Shown piece by piece: positions 1-10,902 of a DNA stretch of 64,000 nt. The position numbers and the translations under genes were made by a program. The notes below the pieces were generated by a model. The model saw nothing but the letters and a program-made list of their open reading frames with translations, was not told where the DNA came from and searched no databases. Each line of letters starts with the position of its first letter. The stretch's first letter is position 1. The stretch lies in assembly GCA_947685225.1 (NCBI GenBank), contig CANTUV010000024.1, forward strand, positions 16,696,001 to 16,760,000, written 5' to 3'. Origin of the DNA: Garcia nutans (taxonomy: Eukaryota > Streptophyta > Magnoliopsida > Malpighiales > Euphorbiaceae).

Positions 1-17
1 ACTCTTCTTGAAGTTTC

Positions 18-1703
18 TTATTTTATTCTTTGAGCATCCGTTGTGAGCCAAGGAGGAAAAGGTAAGAGCATACATAATCTTGGATACATAGAGCATAAAT
101 TACCATGAAATGAGGAATGTACCAAGTAATTCAAGTCAATGCCCTGTGAATGAGATGGCATATCTGGCGAGCTAGAATGAGCAAATGAAGGGGCAGTAAA
201 AGAAGGTCTAGTCTCATGATTAAATGAGCCAACAACCTGCAACAATCATCAAAGAATTAAAGAAAGAAAAAACAGTTGCATAGGAAAGGTGGTAAAAGTT
301 TTACCTGAGAAGTACTAGCCTCGAGATGTGGAATAGACTCTCCTACATCTCCGTGATGTTCCTCTTCATCTCTACCCTCGTTTTCGTCGAAAATCTCCCG
401 CACACCAACAGAAGATACATCAAAGTTCAAGAGTCTTATTTGAATAATGGGCCATAAAATGGGCCCGGTAAATGGAGAAATGACTCGGCATTTTAACCAT
501 ACCTGGCCGACCACCATGCATCCTCCAGCATTGACATAATATTTAAAGTATATTCTAGGATTTGCATCAGAAACCTCCGTTGCTCTAGACCAAGAAACCA
601 TTCATAAACTCTCTCCCTAAGAAACCAGCCACTAGACATTGGGCCAGCAATAATTCGACGAGAATGTTGGAAAGACAGTGCAGCCCTCATCAAAGGACAC
701 CAGTTTGCTCGCTCTTCTGGGCTCCACCAGGCCAAATTCACCTGCAAAATAACATAAGGTAAGTAAAACTTTCACATAAAATTTAAAGCATACTAATGTT
801 ATTTTACCTGGTCCTAGGTTAAGCGGCTCAACACATAGCGGTGAGTATGCACATGATGAGAGCCGGGAATGTCCACACGATAGGACAACCAGTAATTTAA
901 TCTCGGATACCCGAATCTCTCTCGGGAAATACCGGGTTCCCTCATGAGGTTATGTTCATATGCCCATACCTACAACAATGATAGTAAAGATCAAATTCAT
1001 GCGAGAAAAGAGTGGAAATAACATTGGTGAAGGAAAAGAATACCTCGACAACCGCCATCAATCCGACAAAAGACTTCTTGTTTCGGCAAAGCTTATCAAG
1101 ACCATGGTAAAGGCACGCGAGACCAGCTTTGGCCCAGCCAGAAGATGGTACCATTTTGAGATAAGAAAGGGCACTCAACACTGACAAGTGGATGGAGAAT
1201 TCAGTGCTGCCTAAAATGGTAGACCCATGCAGATATAACAAAAATCCTCGAGCATACTGTTCGGTCGTGTCTCTACCAACCTGTCCTTCGTAGTTCATCC
1301 AATAACTACGAATTAGCTCAATTTTTATCTTAAAAGGCCCTTTATATGATGGTTCCATACCAATTAATTCCTGAATTTATTCAAATGTTAAAATATCGTT
1401 GGTCAAAGGGACCAGTTCACCATCATATCGAAGGCCGGTTATGGCAGTAAAATCGATCGGACCAATTGTCATCTCTCCAATGGGTAAGTGAAAAGTGTGG
1501 GTTTGTATCCAACCATCGCCTGCAAGTGCTTGGACTACGCTCCGGTCTATCTGATATTCCTCGGATGGCAATTGTAAGATGAACTGCTTAAAGCCACAAT
1601 CTCGGATAATCCGGCTTACCCAAGAAGGCACTACATTGTACCATTGTCGGGCTTTGTAAATACACCCTCTAGCCCAAACAACACAACGATCATGCTTACA
1701 CAA
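18..1703 (-). pseudogene. Antisense plant-mobile-domain (PMD) ORF, multi-exon, broken
   Basis: Read on the minus strand, 1703-1377 encodes a segment with THTFHLPIGEMTIGPIDF, the hallmark of the plant mobile domain (aminotransferase-like family). It continues at 1358-1040 with YARGFLLYLHGS and an SGWAKAGLACLYHGL segment, also typical. A likely intron (about 1040-975, GTATTC...TTGTAG) leads to VWAYEHN near 974, and GTAAAA donors suggest further introns towards 750 and 300. In-frame stops (near 1376, and TAG near 833) and frame changes show decay. The ORF runs opposite to element A and lies between its coding region and 3' LTR. Extra ORFs, some antisense and some carrying PMD, have been described in plant Ty3/gypsy elements of the Tat group. 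The role of the protein in the element is unknown. Confidence 0.7.
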
Positions 1704-1889
1704 ACCCAGGTAAGTTAATACCAGGTAAGTACGTATTATTCTATCTACTTAAATTAATTTATTTTTCACAATAACAAATAATATCAAAAAATACAAAAAA
1801 TATATATAACAAAAAAGAAAAAGAAAAAAAAGCACAAAACATAAAGACAAAAAAATCAAGAAAAAAAGGAATAAATAATTACCCAATTT
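1704..1889 (+). other. A-rich internal DNA of element A
   Basis: Short spacer rich in A and T between the antisense ORF and the tandem array. The run at 1780-1870 is mostly A with scattered G and C. I see no coding sequence or site. Confidence 0.6.
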
Positions 1890-2365
1890 TACCATTAGGT
1901 CCAAAACCTAGAATTATTTCTAAGTTCAGAACTTAGCTCGGGTCCAGAACACAAATTACTATTAGGTCCAGAACCTATAATTATTTCTAAGTCCAGAACT
2001 TAGCTCGGGTCCAGAACCCAAATTTTCTTTAGGTCCAGAACCTAGAATTACTTCTAAGTCCAGAACTTAGCTCGAGTCCAGAACCCAAAGTACCATTAGG
2101 TCCAGAACCTAGGATTATCCTTGAGTTCAGAACTCGAATCGGGTCCAGAATCCAAATTACCATTAGGTCCAGAACCTATAATTGTTCCCAAATTCAATCT
2201 TAGCTCGGGTCCAAAACCCAAATTTTGCCATTAGGTCCATAACTTAGAATTATTTCTAAGTTCAGAATTTAGCTCGGGTCCAGAACCCAAATTTTCTTTA
2301 GGTCCAGAACCTAGAATTATCCTTGAGTCCTGAACTCGAACCAGGCCCAGAACCCAAAACCTCCA
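1890..2365 (+). repeat. Tandem array of mini-hairpins upstream of A's PPT
   Basis: About seven units of roughly 65 bp, each holding three short inverted repeats around a CCAGA-like loop: TAGGT/ACCTA, TAAGT/ACTTA and GGGT/ACCC, with GAGT/ACTC in some units. Examples are 1896-1910, 1921-1935, 1963-1977 and 1988-2002. Arms differ between sites but mostly stay complementary. The array sits just before the PPT and 3' LTR, as do the different arrays of B and F. Tandem repeats in this 3' untranslated zone are known from Tat/Ogre elements; the hairpin character is my observation. Confidence 0.8.
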
Positions 2366-2428
2366 CCATCTCAAAAATTAAGTCTTGTTGCCTTTCACTC
2401 TCTTTTGCTAAAGTTTCAGATCATTCAA

Positions 2429-2442
2429 GCAGGAGGGCAAAC
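2429..2442 (+). promoter_or_regulatory. Polypurine tract of element A
   Basis: Purine-rich GCAGGAGGGCAAAC directly abuts the TG of the 3' LTR. It would prime plus-strand DNA synthesis. Elements B and F have near-identical tracts at the same place. Confidence 0.8.
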
Positions 2443-2964
2443 TGTAGACCCTTAATTTTTGACCCAGTCCGGTCCAATATATTTTATTTAGTCCAAAATA
2501 ATTTTTATGCTGTCTAATATATTTTAGTTGGTCCGAAATAATTTTTGTTATCTTGATTAAAAAATTTTTGCTTTATTATCTAATTTTTATTAATAAAAAA
2601 TAAAAATAAACAAATAAAAAAATAAAAATAAAAATAAAAATAAAAATTGACGACGGAAAAATCGGCGACAAAAAAATCATCGCCGAAAATTCCAGCAGGC
2701 TTGGCCGTGGGCCATTTCACCCGCAGGCCTATTCCCCACCCCTTGCCACAGCCAACTGCGGTAGATTTTTTCCCCAGTGTAATTTTTCCTGCGGTAAATT
2801 TTTTTGTCAGCTTAATTTTTCTGCAGTAGTTTTTTTTCGCCAGCGAAATTTTTCGACGCAAATTTTTTGAAACCTAATACAATTAGGTTGTATTAGGTTT
2901 TGGTTTCCTTTTCTTATTAAATATTGTATGCCATGAGTAACTAGGAAAAACCATAAAAAACTTC

Positions 2965-2972
2965 TATAAATA
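2965..2972 (+). promoter_or_regulatory. LTR TATA box, element A
   Basis: TATAAATA at the position where F's LTRs carry the same octamer (48171-48178, 56309-56316). It is the likely core promoter of the element's RNA; transcription would begin some 25-35 bases downstream. Confidence 0.6.
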
Positions 2973-4137
2973 ACAACACAAAAAGGGAGGAAATGTAATG
3001 AGAATAAGGGACAGAAGCTTGAACAATAGTGAATCCGAATCCGTGAAGGAAATCAGCTTGAATCAAATTAATTTTTTGAGGGAGCAGAAAAATGATTTAA
3101 GAATTCAAAGGCAAAAAGACTTTCCTTTGTTCTTGTTCATCCAAGAAGAATTATTTGTTGGAGGAACTATCAAAAGGAGGTATGTATTAAATTGTTTGGT
3201 TATTTTTTCACAGTAGCTAAAACTAGGAAATTGTGTTTTTTCAAAATTAAAAACCTTAGAACTTTAATTTAGTTTTTCTAAAATTAAAAACCTTATTTTG
3301 TTGGTTTATTTTCCAAAAGGCTTAAAATTGTTATTTTTACTTCTTTAAAATCTTTAAACTCTAATTAAACATATTTTTCAACAAAACCAAAATTTGATTC
3401 TGTTTCTTTCAATAAACCTTAACAAATATCTTTTCTATTTTTATAAACTTTAAATCATTTGTTTAAATTCATAAAACTTCATAAAATTACCAAATTGATT
3501 TCCAACTTCTAAAAACCAATTCATCACACGAAACCCTAATTTTAAATCCTAAAACCCTAATTCAACTCCAAAACCTAAAATAGTGAACACTAACCCTTTT
3601 AAAACCTTAAACCCTAATTTTTTTATAAACCCTAATCCTTAAAACCTTAAAAATCATTTAAACAAAAATATTTTAACTTTACACAGTAGCTTAAAAACAC
3701 AATGCAATAACCGAAAATCATAAATCAAAGTGTTTTAAAGTGTCCAAAACCTAGTTTCATGATTTCACCATTCAAACCTTAATTTGTTTAATCAAAATGT
3801 CTTACCAACCTTTTAAAACATAAAACCTTAATTTATTTTAATTCCATAAAAAGTCACAGTAGCCTAATTCTATGAATTCCAAAACCTAAACGTATGAAAT
3901 AAAGAACCCTAAATGGAAACAGTAGCTATAATTTAGATTTTTATTTGCCTTATTCAATTCTATATTTGATCATGCTTTAATTTATTTTATATGCTTTAAT
4001 TTATTTAAGTTCAATACTTGATTTATTTAATTTATCATGGATGGATGTTTACTTTCTATTGATATTTAATGAATGATTTATTTATGATGAATGATTATTT
4101 ACTTCTATTAATTTATTTAGATTTTCAAATGTTGTAA

Positions 4138-4300
4138 GAGGTATGTTTCCACTTGTTGGATGCCTCATTAGTTAAATATCATGTAATTTAATTTGTTTTT
4201 CTATATAGAACCAATGTAAAGGACATGTTTCTACCTTTCGGTGGGTGTCCTATTTAGGCATGTGATGTAAGGACATGTTTCCATCTTCGGATGGGTGTCC
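4138..4300 (+). other. Three-hairpin module in the LTR of A
   Basis: Three consecutive stem-loops of one design. Module 1 (4138-4166): outer arms GAGGUA and UGCCUC. Module 2 (4220-4251): AGGACA and UGUCCU, inner stem CUACC/GGUGG. Module 3 (4271-4300): GGACA and UGUCC, inner CCAUC and GAUGG closing a UUCG tetraloop. Each has UGUUU unpaired on the 5' side opposite one purine on the 3' side. All six LTRs of this family in the window carry the triplet. Confidence 0.72.
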
Positions 4301-4343
4301 ATTTATTTATTTTGCTTGGACTTTGCTTTGATTTTAATATATT

Positions 4344-7041
4344 TGTAACACCCCCACATTCAATACATGCACACTACAAACACCACAATGTAGTACACAT
4401 GCACTAAACATAGGGATACTACGGATTTTCTTAACATTCAAAACATTTTAAAAGATATCATCATCTTTCTCATTATGCATTTTAGTAAATAAGTAATTAG
4501 CTTGTAATACAAAATAAAATAGATATATATATATACATTTAGTTAATACGCAGCGGAATTTTATCAAATATTTACATATATGAAAACATTTAATTTCGTA
4601 TTTACAAATATACACATATGTACATTAAAATCATTACTTTACAAAATATAAGAGAGTTATACATGATTGGCAAGTCTCCTCTGATCTTTAAGTTCCCAAA
4701 ATCAACTCTTCACTGTCTACTCTCACTCGGTCTCGAAGAACTCTCGGGTTCAACTCTATTACCTGCGCGATCAAACACTATCGCGCTAAGCCAACGGCTT
4801 AGTAAGACAAAATGTGCTAGTGTTATGCTTCAGTGCAATGCAATGCCAATTCTCAATCCATATTATACATGTAACATCATATATGCAAGGCTAACAACAT
4901 ACCTTTACATTTCATATGCCTCATTAGTTATTCATTTAACCATTCATGAACAACATTAAATAAATCATGACTCACATTAAACAAAGACAAGCATTGGGCC
5001 CAAGACACACTAATATGCCATTCAATTTCCAGAGTTAATGTTTTGGTTTTGTTATCACATTTATCAATATCATATACCCAACTAGGCTTCAAGGATTAGG
5101 TTCAACCAAGCTTCAAGGGGAGCAAAGCATGCTAAGCTTCAACCCAACTTGGCTTCAAGAACCAACCCAACCTAGCTTCAAGGGTTGTAACATCTCAATT
5201 AGGCTTCAAGGATTCAATCCAACCTAACTTCAAGAGATTGTTACTATCATTAGGCATGCCACCAATAACATACTCTGAAAATGGAATAACACATTAGCCA
5301 CACAATTCATTTATTATTTAGTTATCATTTCCATTCTCAATTCTCATCAACATTTAGGCAAATATACCTTATTTCTTTCAATTGCATCATTATAGCCAAT
5401 CACAATGGCTTTATAGCATTTCATATCTCAATTCATATTGTGCATATAGCATTATTGGTATCACATTTCAAAGTACATTATTCATAATACACATCACCAT
5501 TCACAAGCCTCACAATACACAATACATAACCTTGTTCATGTAATATCATATGCATTATCAATTCCATATCATCTCACATTTCATGATTCAACAATGATGT
5601 TAGACAAATGATCTCTATTTTGATCCTTGACAATTCAAATGGATGATCTATTTAACATGTATTTGAGAATCTTGTTGTAGGATTAGATTGCTTCCAATAA
5701 GGTGAACAGAACCTTCCTAGCGGTCGCACCTCACTTGAATACGACCGCGCCATACAAGTACAAGATGAAACCTTATTACAGTAGGTTTCGCGGCCAGAAG
5801 CCCGACCTAAGTCGCGACCGCACCTCACAATCAAAAGATGAAACATTATTACAGTAGGTTTCGCGGCCAGAAGCCCGACCTAAGTCGCGACCGCACTTCA
5901 CAATCAAAAGATGAAACATTATTACAGTAGGTTTCGCGGCCAGAAGCCCGACCTAAGTCGCGACCGCACTTGAATAATAGCGACCGTCCCAAATTACGTG
6001 TCTCTCATGCATAAACCCTAAATGTAGCCAAATTTCTTTTGGTTAACTTAAAACACATTGTACACAACATAACCTCATTCAAATGGACATAATCAACATC
6101 ATTAGCAATTATTTGACATGCTCATCACCATATTTTCATCACCAACATTCATTAACAATACATTTGATACCTTATCACATTTACAAACAAAAGTGTTTTA
6201 AGATTAAACAATATATGCATGTTTGTACCCATATAATTTGTACTTACCTTTAGCACCAATTATACAACTCTAAACACTTCCTTTTCTCCAAGAATTCTTC
6301 ACTTCTCAAATTAGAGCAAATCACTTTCTTCCAAAACCTAATCCAAAATAACACAATATAATTTATCAATTACCATTTCCAAAACCCTAAAACCAACATC
6401 ACTCTTAACTTATCATCTTCAAATCCAAAACCAACACCACAACCAATTAAATCCAACATATAACAATCAACACAACCCCACTTTAAAATCCACAATCAAC
6501 TCACAAACAACTTAAATAACTTAAAAGAATCAAGAGAAACTTACCAAATATAGTGAATCTTCTTGGATTTCCACTTAACCACTTAAAACTTCTTCAATTT
6601 GAGCTTCAAATATCATCAAACCTTTGCTTTCTCTCTTGTTCTTTAGGTTGGCCGGCCACACGTGAAAAGAAGAAAGGAAATTGATCAAAATAAAAGTCAA
6701 ACTCTCTATTAATTTCCACCACACAATTTCAAAAGAAGAATTACCAAAATGCCCTCTTTAACATAGTTAAACTTCTTTTCATTATGCATGCCCTTTAGTA
6801 ATTTCAATAACAACCAAAAATATCTTCTTCCACTTAACCATCACCTTGACTCTTCATTTGACCAATTTATATATTATATATATATCATCATATACACAAC
6901 ATATACCATTCTCTCTAAACCCTATTTTCTTTCCCAATTTCTTTTCTCTTGCAATTAACACATATATTCAATCCAATATAACAACAACAACAATAACAAC
7001 AACATAATCAAAACTTCTAGGGCATACATGAGGATATTACA
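4344..7041. mobile_element. Solo LTR (TGTAACACC...GGATATTACA) in A's LTR
   Basis: A 2698-bp LTR without internal region, flanked by a perfect 5-bp TSD, ATATT (4339-4343 and 7042-7046). Removing it rejoins the LTR of A as in F (near 49605). Its ends, a 22-bp GCGCGAT hairpin (4765-4786) and a GGCCGGCC segment near 6652 resemble the LTRs of D and the Tekay-type element, so it probably arose by LTR-LTR recombination of a relative. Compared with those minus-strand elements it is in the minus orientation. Confidence 0.88.
5764..5975. repeat. Three 73-bp tandem repeats, CpG-rich
   Basis: Units start at 5764, 5837 and 5910 with exact 73-bp spacing and are almost identical. Each contains CAGTAGGTTTCGCGG and AAGTCGCGACCGCAC. 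The GC- and CpG-rich units stand out in an AT-rich LTR. Their near-identity suggests recent expansion or homogenisation. Confidence 0.9.
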
Positions 7042-7393
7042 ATATTGATGCTTTCTTTTAATTGTTGTGTGTAATATGGATAATATTGTTATACTTAAGA
7101 ATTTTATAATATTGAGACTTGTAAAGGAGGCCGGTTCCAATGAGCCGAGTGTTGTGGGTGTGCTGGGCCATTTCTCACATTCCCCACACGTACCCAACTT
7201 TTCGAACCCATTAGGAGGCTTGGGATTCCTTAGTAATCGAGTCATCCACCCCTTTCTTTTTTCCCGGCCCGTCCGGGTGGCGACTCCATTTTCTCCGGAC
7301 TTAGGTCCGTGTTCTCTAAGGCCCCGACCCTAAACAGTGCCGAAGTCGCAAGAACCATTCCACCGGGAGTGGGGGCAAAAATCCCCGCTCACA

Positions 7394-8288
7394 AAACCAA
7401 AACCCTTATTCATCTTAAAACCCTAGACTTCCATCCGAAACCCTAATTTCACCATAAAACCCTAATTTTTCATCAAAACCCCTAATTTTGTATTCAAAAT
7501 CCTAAAACCATGTTTAAAACCCTATGAGCCCTAATTTAATATGTAAACCCTAATTTTGTGTATTTAATACTTTATTTAAGATTAAAACCTAGATTTGATT
7601 GTTTGATTCATTATTATGTGCTTATAATGAATGATTTACTGTTATTTTGTCAATGATTAATGTTTGAATGGTTTAATTATATTTAGTTAATTATTTAAAA
7701 CTCAAGGATGTAAGAGGTATGTTTCCACTTCGTGGGTACTTCATTTGTTAAGATCAATGCAATTTAATTTATTTAAAGTTTTGGGATCAATTTAAAGGAT
7801 ATGTTTCCACCAAGTGGTGGATGTTCTATTTTATTTAGTTTTAGACATTAGACACTATTGCAAGGGCATGTTTCCATCTTGTATGGATGCCTATTTTTAT
7901 TTGTTTGTTTGTTTGAACCTTCTTTGATTTTAATACAATGAATGTTTATTTCTTTTAAATTGTATGTAGTATGGATGATATTTTAATAAGTTAAGAATTT
8001 AATAATATTTAGACCTGAAAAGGAGGCCAGTTCCAATGAATCGGACACTATAAGGACGCTGGGTCATTCTCACCTTCCCCATGTGTACCCAACTTTTTGA
8101 ACCCAATAAGGGGGTTGGGGATTCTTTGGAAATCTAGTCATCCACCCCTTTCTAGTTTCCTGGCCCATCTGAGTGGCGACTCTATTTTCTATAGGGTTAG
8201 GCCTGTGTTCTCTAAGGCCTTGAGCTTAATAGTGACGAAGTGGCAAGAACCATTCCACCGAGAGTGGGGGAGAAAATCCCTACTCATA
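7394..8288 (+). repeat. 5' LTR of element B, right part
   Basis: Aligns with the last ~890 bases of B's 3' LTR (from about 14955) and ends CTCATA where others have CTCACA. Its left part was separated by the insertion of A. It contains AAACCCTAA-like motifs (7400-7560), the three-hairpin module and a PBS-like TGGCGACTCTA at 8174-8184. Confidence 0.82.
7714..7892 (+). other. Three-hairpin module, B 5' LTR
   Basis: Module 1 (7714-7742): GAGGUA with UACUUC, a G-U pair replacing G-C. Module 2 (7796-7827): AGGAUA with UGUUCU, still fully paired using wobbles, inner CCACC/GGUGG. Module 3 (7864-7892): GGGCA with UGCCU, inner CCAU/AUGG. Base changes relative to the 3' LTR copy keep RNA pairing. Confidence 0.7.
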
Positions 8289-8312
8289 GTGGCGACTCTA
8301 CTGGGATAAGAG
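8289..8312 (+). promoter_or_regulatory. Primer-binding site of element B
   Basis: TGGCGACTCTACTGGGATAA starts one base after the LTR. The same site follows the LTRs of F (49957) and C (35545, minus strand). It is not the iMet PBS (TGGTATCAGAGC) of the Tekay-type elements here. Ogre elements have been reported to use an arginine tRNA; the tRNA for this PBS was not identified. Confidence 0.7.
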
Positions 8313-9434
8313 AAGTTGATTCCCTTGGTATTTATATTATTTTATTCTTTCTTATTATGATATTATTCATTGCATCACTTAGAACTGCATTGTGTGTGTG
8401 AGTTAGGATGCTCTGTGGAACCCGTGTTGTGCATGTGTAAGTGATACCATACTTTTACTCAAGGTATTGAGATCGAGCACTGCATAACCACTCATAGCCT
8501 TGTGTCTTTTTGGTATATACTTGCTATGGAACCTAAGCCTTTTCAACCCAAAGGCTAAATCCCATGTAGTTGACCTAGTTATTTTCCTTAGGTTTACCTG
8601 ATTTTCTTATTGTTTGACTATGGTTAACAAGTTTTAGTTTGAGTTATGGCATATTTGGTTTATTCTTTCCTAATATGACCTAATTATAGTCTAAGCTCAA
8701 AACTATTTTAAACCCACAAGTTCCAAAATCATATTCAAACTTTTCAAGATGGACTTAGGCATCAAACATTTTTTATGGGTCAAAGATTATTCTCTACCTC
8801 ATGGCCCAAGCACAAGGCTCAATTTAAAATAAACTTTTTATGGGCTTTAAAAATATTTTCAAACAATTATTTTTCTTGAAATGGGCTTATAAATAGTTAG
8901 GTCAATTGTGGAATACTAAAATCAATTATGGGCCTAATTTGTGCCAAGATTTATTAATCATATACTTGTTTGTGGCATGAATTATTAGTTGCTTCTCCAA
9001 TAAAGAAATCTATTTATGATAAACCCTTTTAATTTAGTTTTAATCCACAATATAACATGAAAGCTATTTCCCAATTGAAATAATGGATTACGGCTCAATT
9101 AGTGGGATTTATCATAGACTAAGTTTTTATTTGAAAATACAACTATTGGTTAATTCATCTGAGTAACTCAAAAACAAAGTATCCCCTATTGTTATCTTTG
9201 TTGACCATAACACCTAAGAAAAGAGACTCACTACTCGTGTGTTGATGATATAAGGTTGGAAGGGACGTCCTAATTTTACTTGTTTGTCTGTTTGCTCCAC
9301 ATGCATAAATTCTTACATGCATTGCATTACATTCGCATTAATCCTTTCTATCTCATGATAGTTCAAGGACTTCCGACAATCCCACCTATGACTCAGAATC
9401 CAGAGAGAATGCAATCAGTTTCACATAAAAAGCA
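8313..9434 (+). other. Conserved ~1.1-kb non-coding leader of B
   Basis: This stretch between PBS and gag start has no long ORF but matches the leaders of F (49980-51114) and C (34420-35520, minus strand) through most of its length. Shared blocks include the GTGAGTTAGGA segment near 8400 and AAGAGACTC near 9220. Packaging or translation signals would be expected here, but none is identified. Confidence 0.65.
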
Positions 9435-10902
9435 ATGGATCCTAAGCAAATTTAGAAGATGGTAAATGACGCCCTTAACTCTAAGATGGAAGAATTGAAT
9501 GGAGTCCTGGTTAAGACCGTGAGAAGCCAACTACTTTCACTACTGAAAGATAACAATGTTGAAGAATCTGGTAGCAATAAGAAGCCAAAACATAAGGGAA
9601 AGGTGAAGATAGTTGAAGTGCCCTCTGATGAAGACAAAGAAGCTATCGACGATGATGACTGGGAATAGTACTTCCAAGACCAATAGGAAAAGCTGAAAGA
9701 AAAGAAGGTCGAAGAGAAGATTGAGTCTGCTAGTTTTGAAAAGATGATTGTTGATTTAGAAAAGAAGTTTAAAAAGAAGTTGAAAGCTGAGGGAGTGTCA
9801 GAGGTGGACAAGTTATTTGAGCAAGATGAAGAAGTTTCTTACAAGTTCAAAATGTCTTCTTTTGCCAAATTTAATGGAACTAGAAATCTTCATTTGCATG
9901 TCAAGTAATACATCACTACCATGCAATCTGCTAAGGCTACTAAAGCTCAAACTCTAAGGTACTTCATGCTCTCATACCCTAAGGTAGTTCATGCTCTCAT
10001 AAAGCTCTCACTGGTTTAATACCTTAGAGGAGAACACCCAAAAACATTGGGATCTACTGTACAAAGCTTGTATTCAGTAATATGGGTACAATGTTGAGTT
10101 GGAAGTGACCCTGATGAAGGTAGAAACCATCAGACAGAAGCAGAATGTGAATTTTGTTGACTATGTAAAGAGGTAGAGAAGTAAGGCTACTCTTCTCAAA
10201 AAGAGATTCGATGAGTCTGACCAAATCATAATGATAGTGAGAGGTGTCATGCCCAGCCTTCGTGAAAAACTATCCATACCCTTATCATAGATTTCAAAGA
10301 TCTTCTCCATGCTTGATAGAAGAATCTAAAAGAGAGAAGAACCATTTTTTTGAAAATGAGAGTGGTAATTATCAGTATGGAAATCAGGGACATAGAAATC
10401 AATGGATGTCAATGCAACAACTGGTCAAGCAAATAGAAGGTAGTTTTAGAGTTGGGAAAATCTCTATCTTGGGATTTCAATAAGTTATAGAAAAAGGGGA
10501 TATTATAGCCTTTGGCTCTTCGACCGCTACACGATCCTTTACCATCAAACTTTGATGCCAAGGTCTTCTGTTAATTCCATCCAATGCAAGGGCTTGAGAT
10601 AGATAAATGTGCTCTATTAAGGCATGAGATCCAAGATTTGATTGACAGTGGTAGGCTACCTGAGCCCGATTAGTTCAACACCAAGGGCAACCCTTTGCCT
10701 AAATTTGAAAAAGTGCTACCTCCAGCTACCTTTATGATAGGAGGAGGAGAAGGAAAGTTTTAACTTATTGTCTTTTCTAGATGTAGATGAAGGAACTGCT
10801 AAAGAAGAGGTACTACTAAGCAAGCTTGAACCAATTATAAATGATGAGGTGATGACTATCATTGATGAGGAAAAAATCCTTGCCCCTGATATGCCCAAAT
10901 AA
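9435..10902 (+). pseudogene. gag: Broken gag of element B
   Basis: ATG at 9435 corresponds to the gag start of F (51115). The N-terminus is a charged, coiled-coil-like region (MVNDALNSKMEELNG, then a DEDKEAIDDDDWE acidic patch), followed by VDLEKKFKKKL and a YKFKMSSFAKF segment, all matching F. Stops occur early (TAG at codon 7) and repeatedly, and frames shift around 9900-10250. The knuckle region near 10560-10640 is degraded. The end, LAPDMPK followed by a stop at 10902, matches C. In a working element, gag would form the particle. Confidence 0.75.

Larger units (their letters stand above)
1..7393 (+). mobile_element. Element A: Tat/Ogre-like LTR retrotransposon, 3' part
   Basis: Only the 3' end of the element is in the window: internal DNA with an antisense ORF, a tandem array, a PPT (2429-2442) and a 3' LTR (2443-7393) that ends in CTCACA. 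Base 7394 lies in the middle of another LTR (element B), so A inserted into B's 5' LTR; its 5' half is left of the window. The five bases after it are AAACC, so the missing left flank should end in AAACC or a close match. The LTR closely matches both LTRs of element F. The Tat/Ogre assignment rests on the gag of relatives B and F and on the antisense extra ORF, not on a visible reverse transcriptase. Confidence 0.8.
2443..7393 (+). repeat. 3' LTR of element A, split by a solo LTR
   Basis: Starts TGTAGACCC and ends CTCACA. Without the 2.7-kb insertion it is about 2.25 kb, matching F's LTRs (2235 and 2204 bp). U3 holds a short inverted repeat (2662-2686) and a TATA box (2965-2972). Many AAACCCTAA-like motifs lie at 3480-3920. 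The three-hairpin module is at 4138-4300, and after the insertion the U5-like end carries hairpins at 7296-7309 and 7360-7372. Short ORFs inside are chance readings. Confidence 0.88.

Noticed and set aside
7067..7333. ORFs inside the LTR ends (also 15590-15871, 49570-49809, 57733-57924)
   Set aside because: They recur because the LTRs are homologous, but frames and strands differ between copies and no domain is present.
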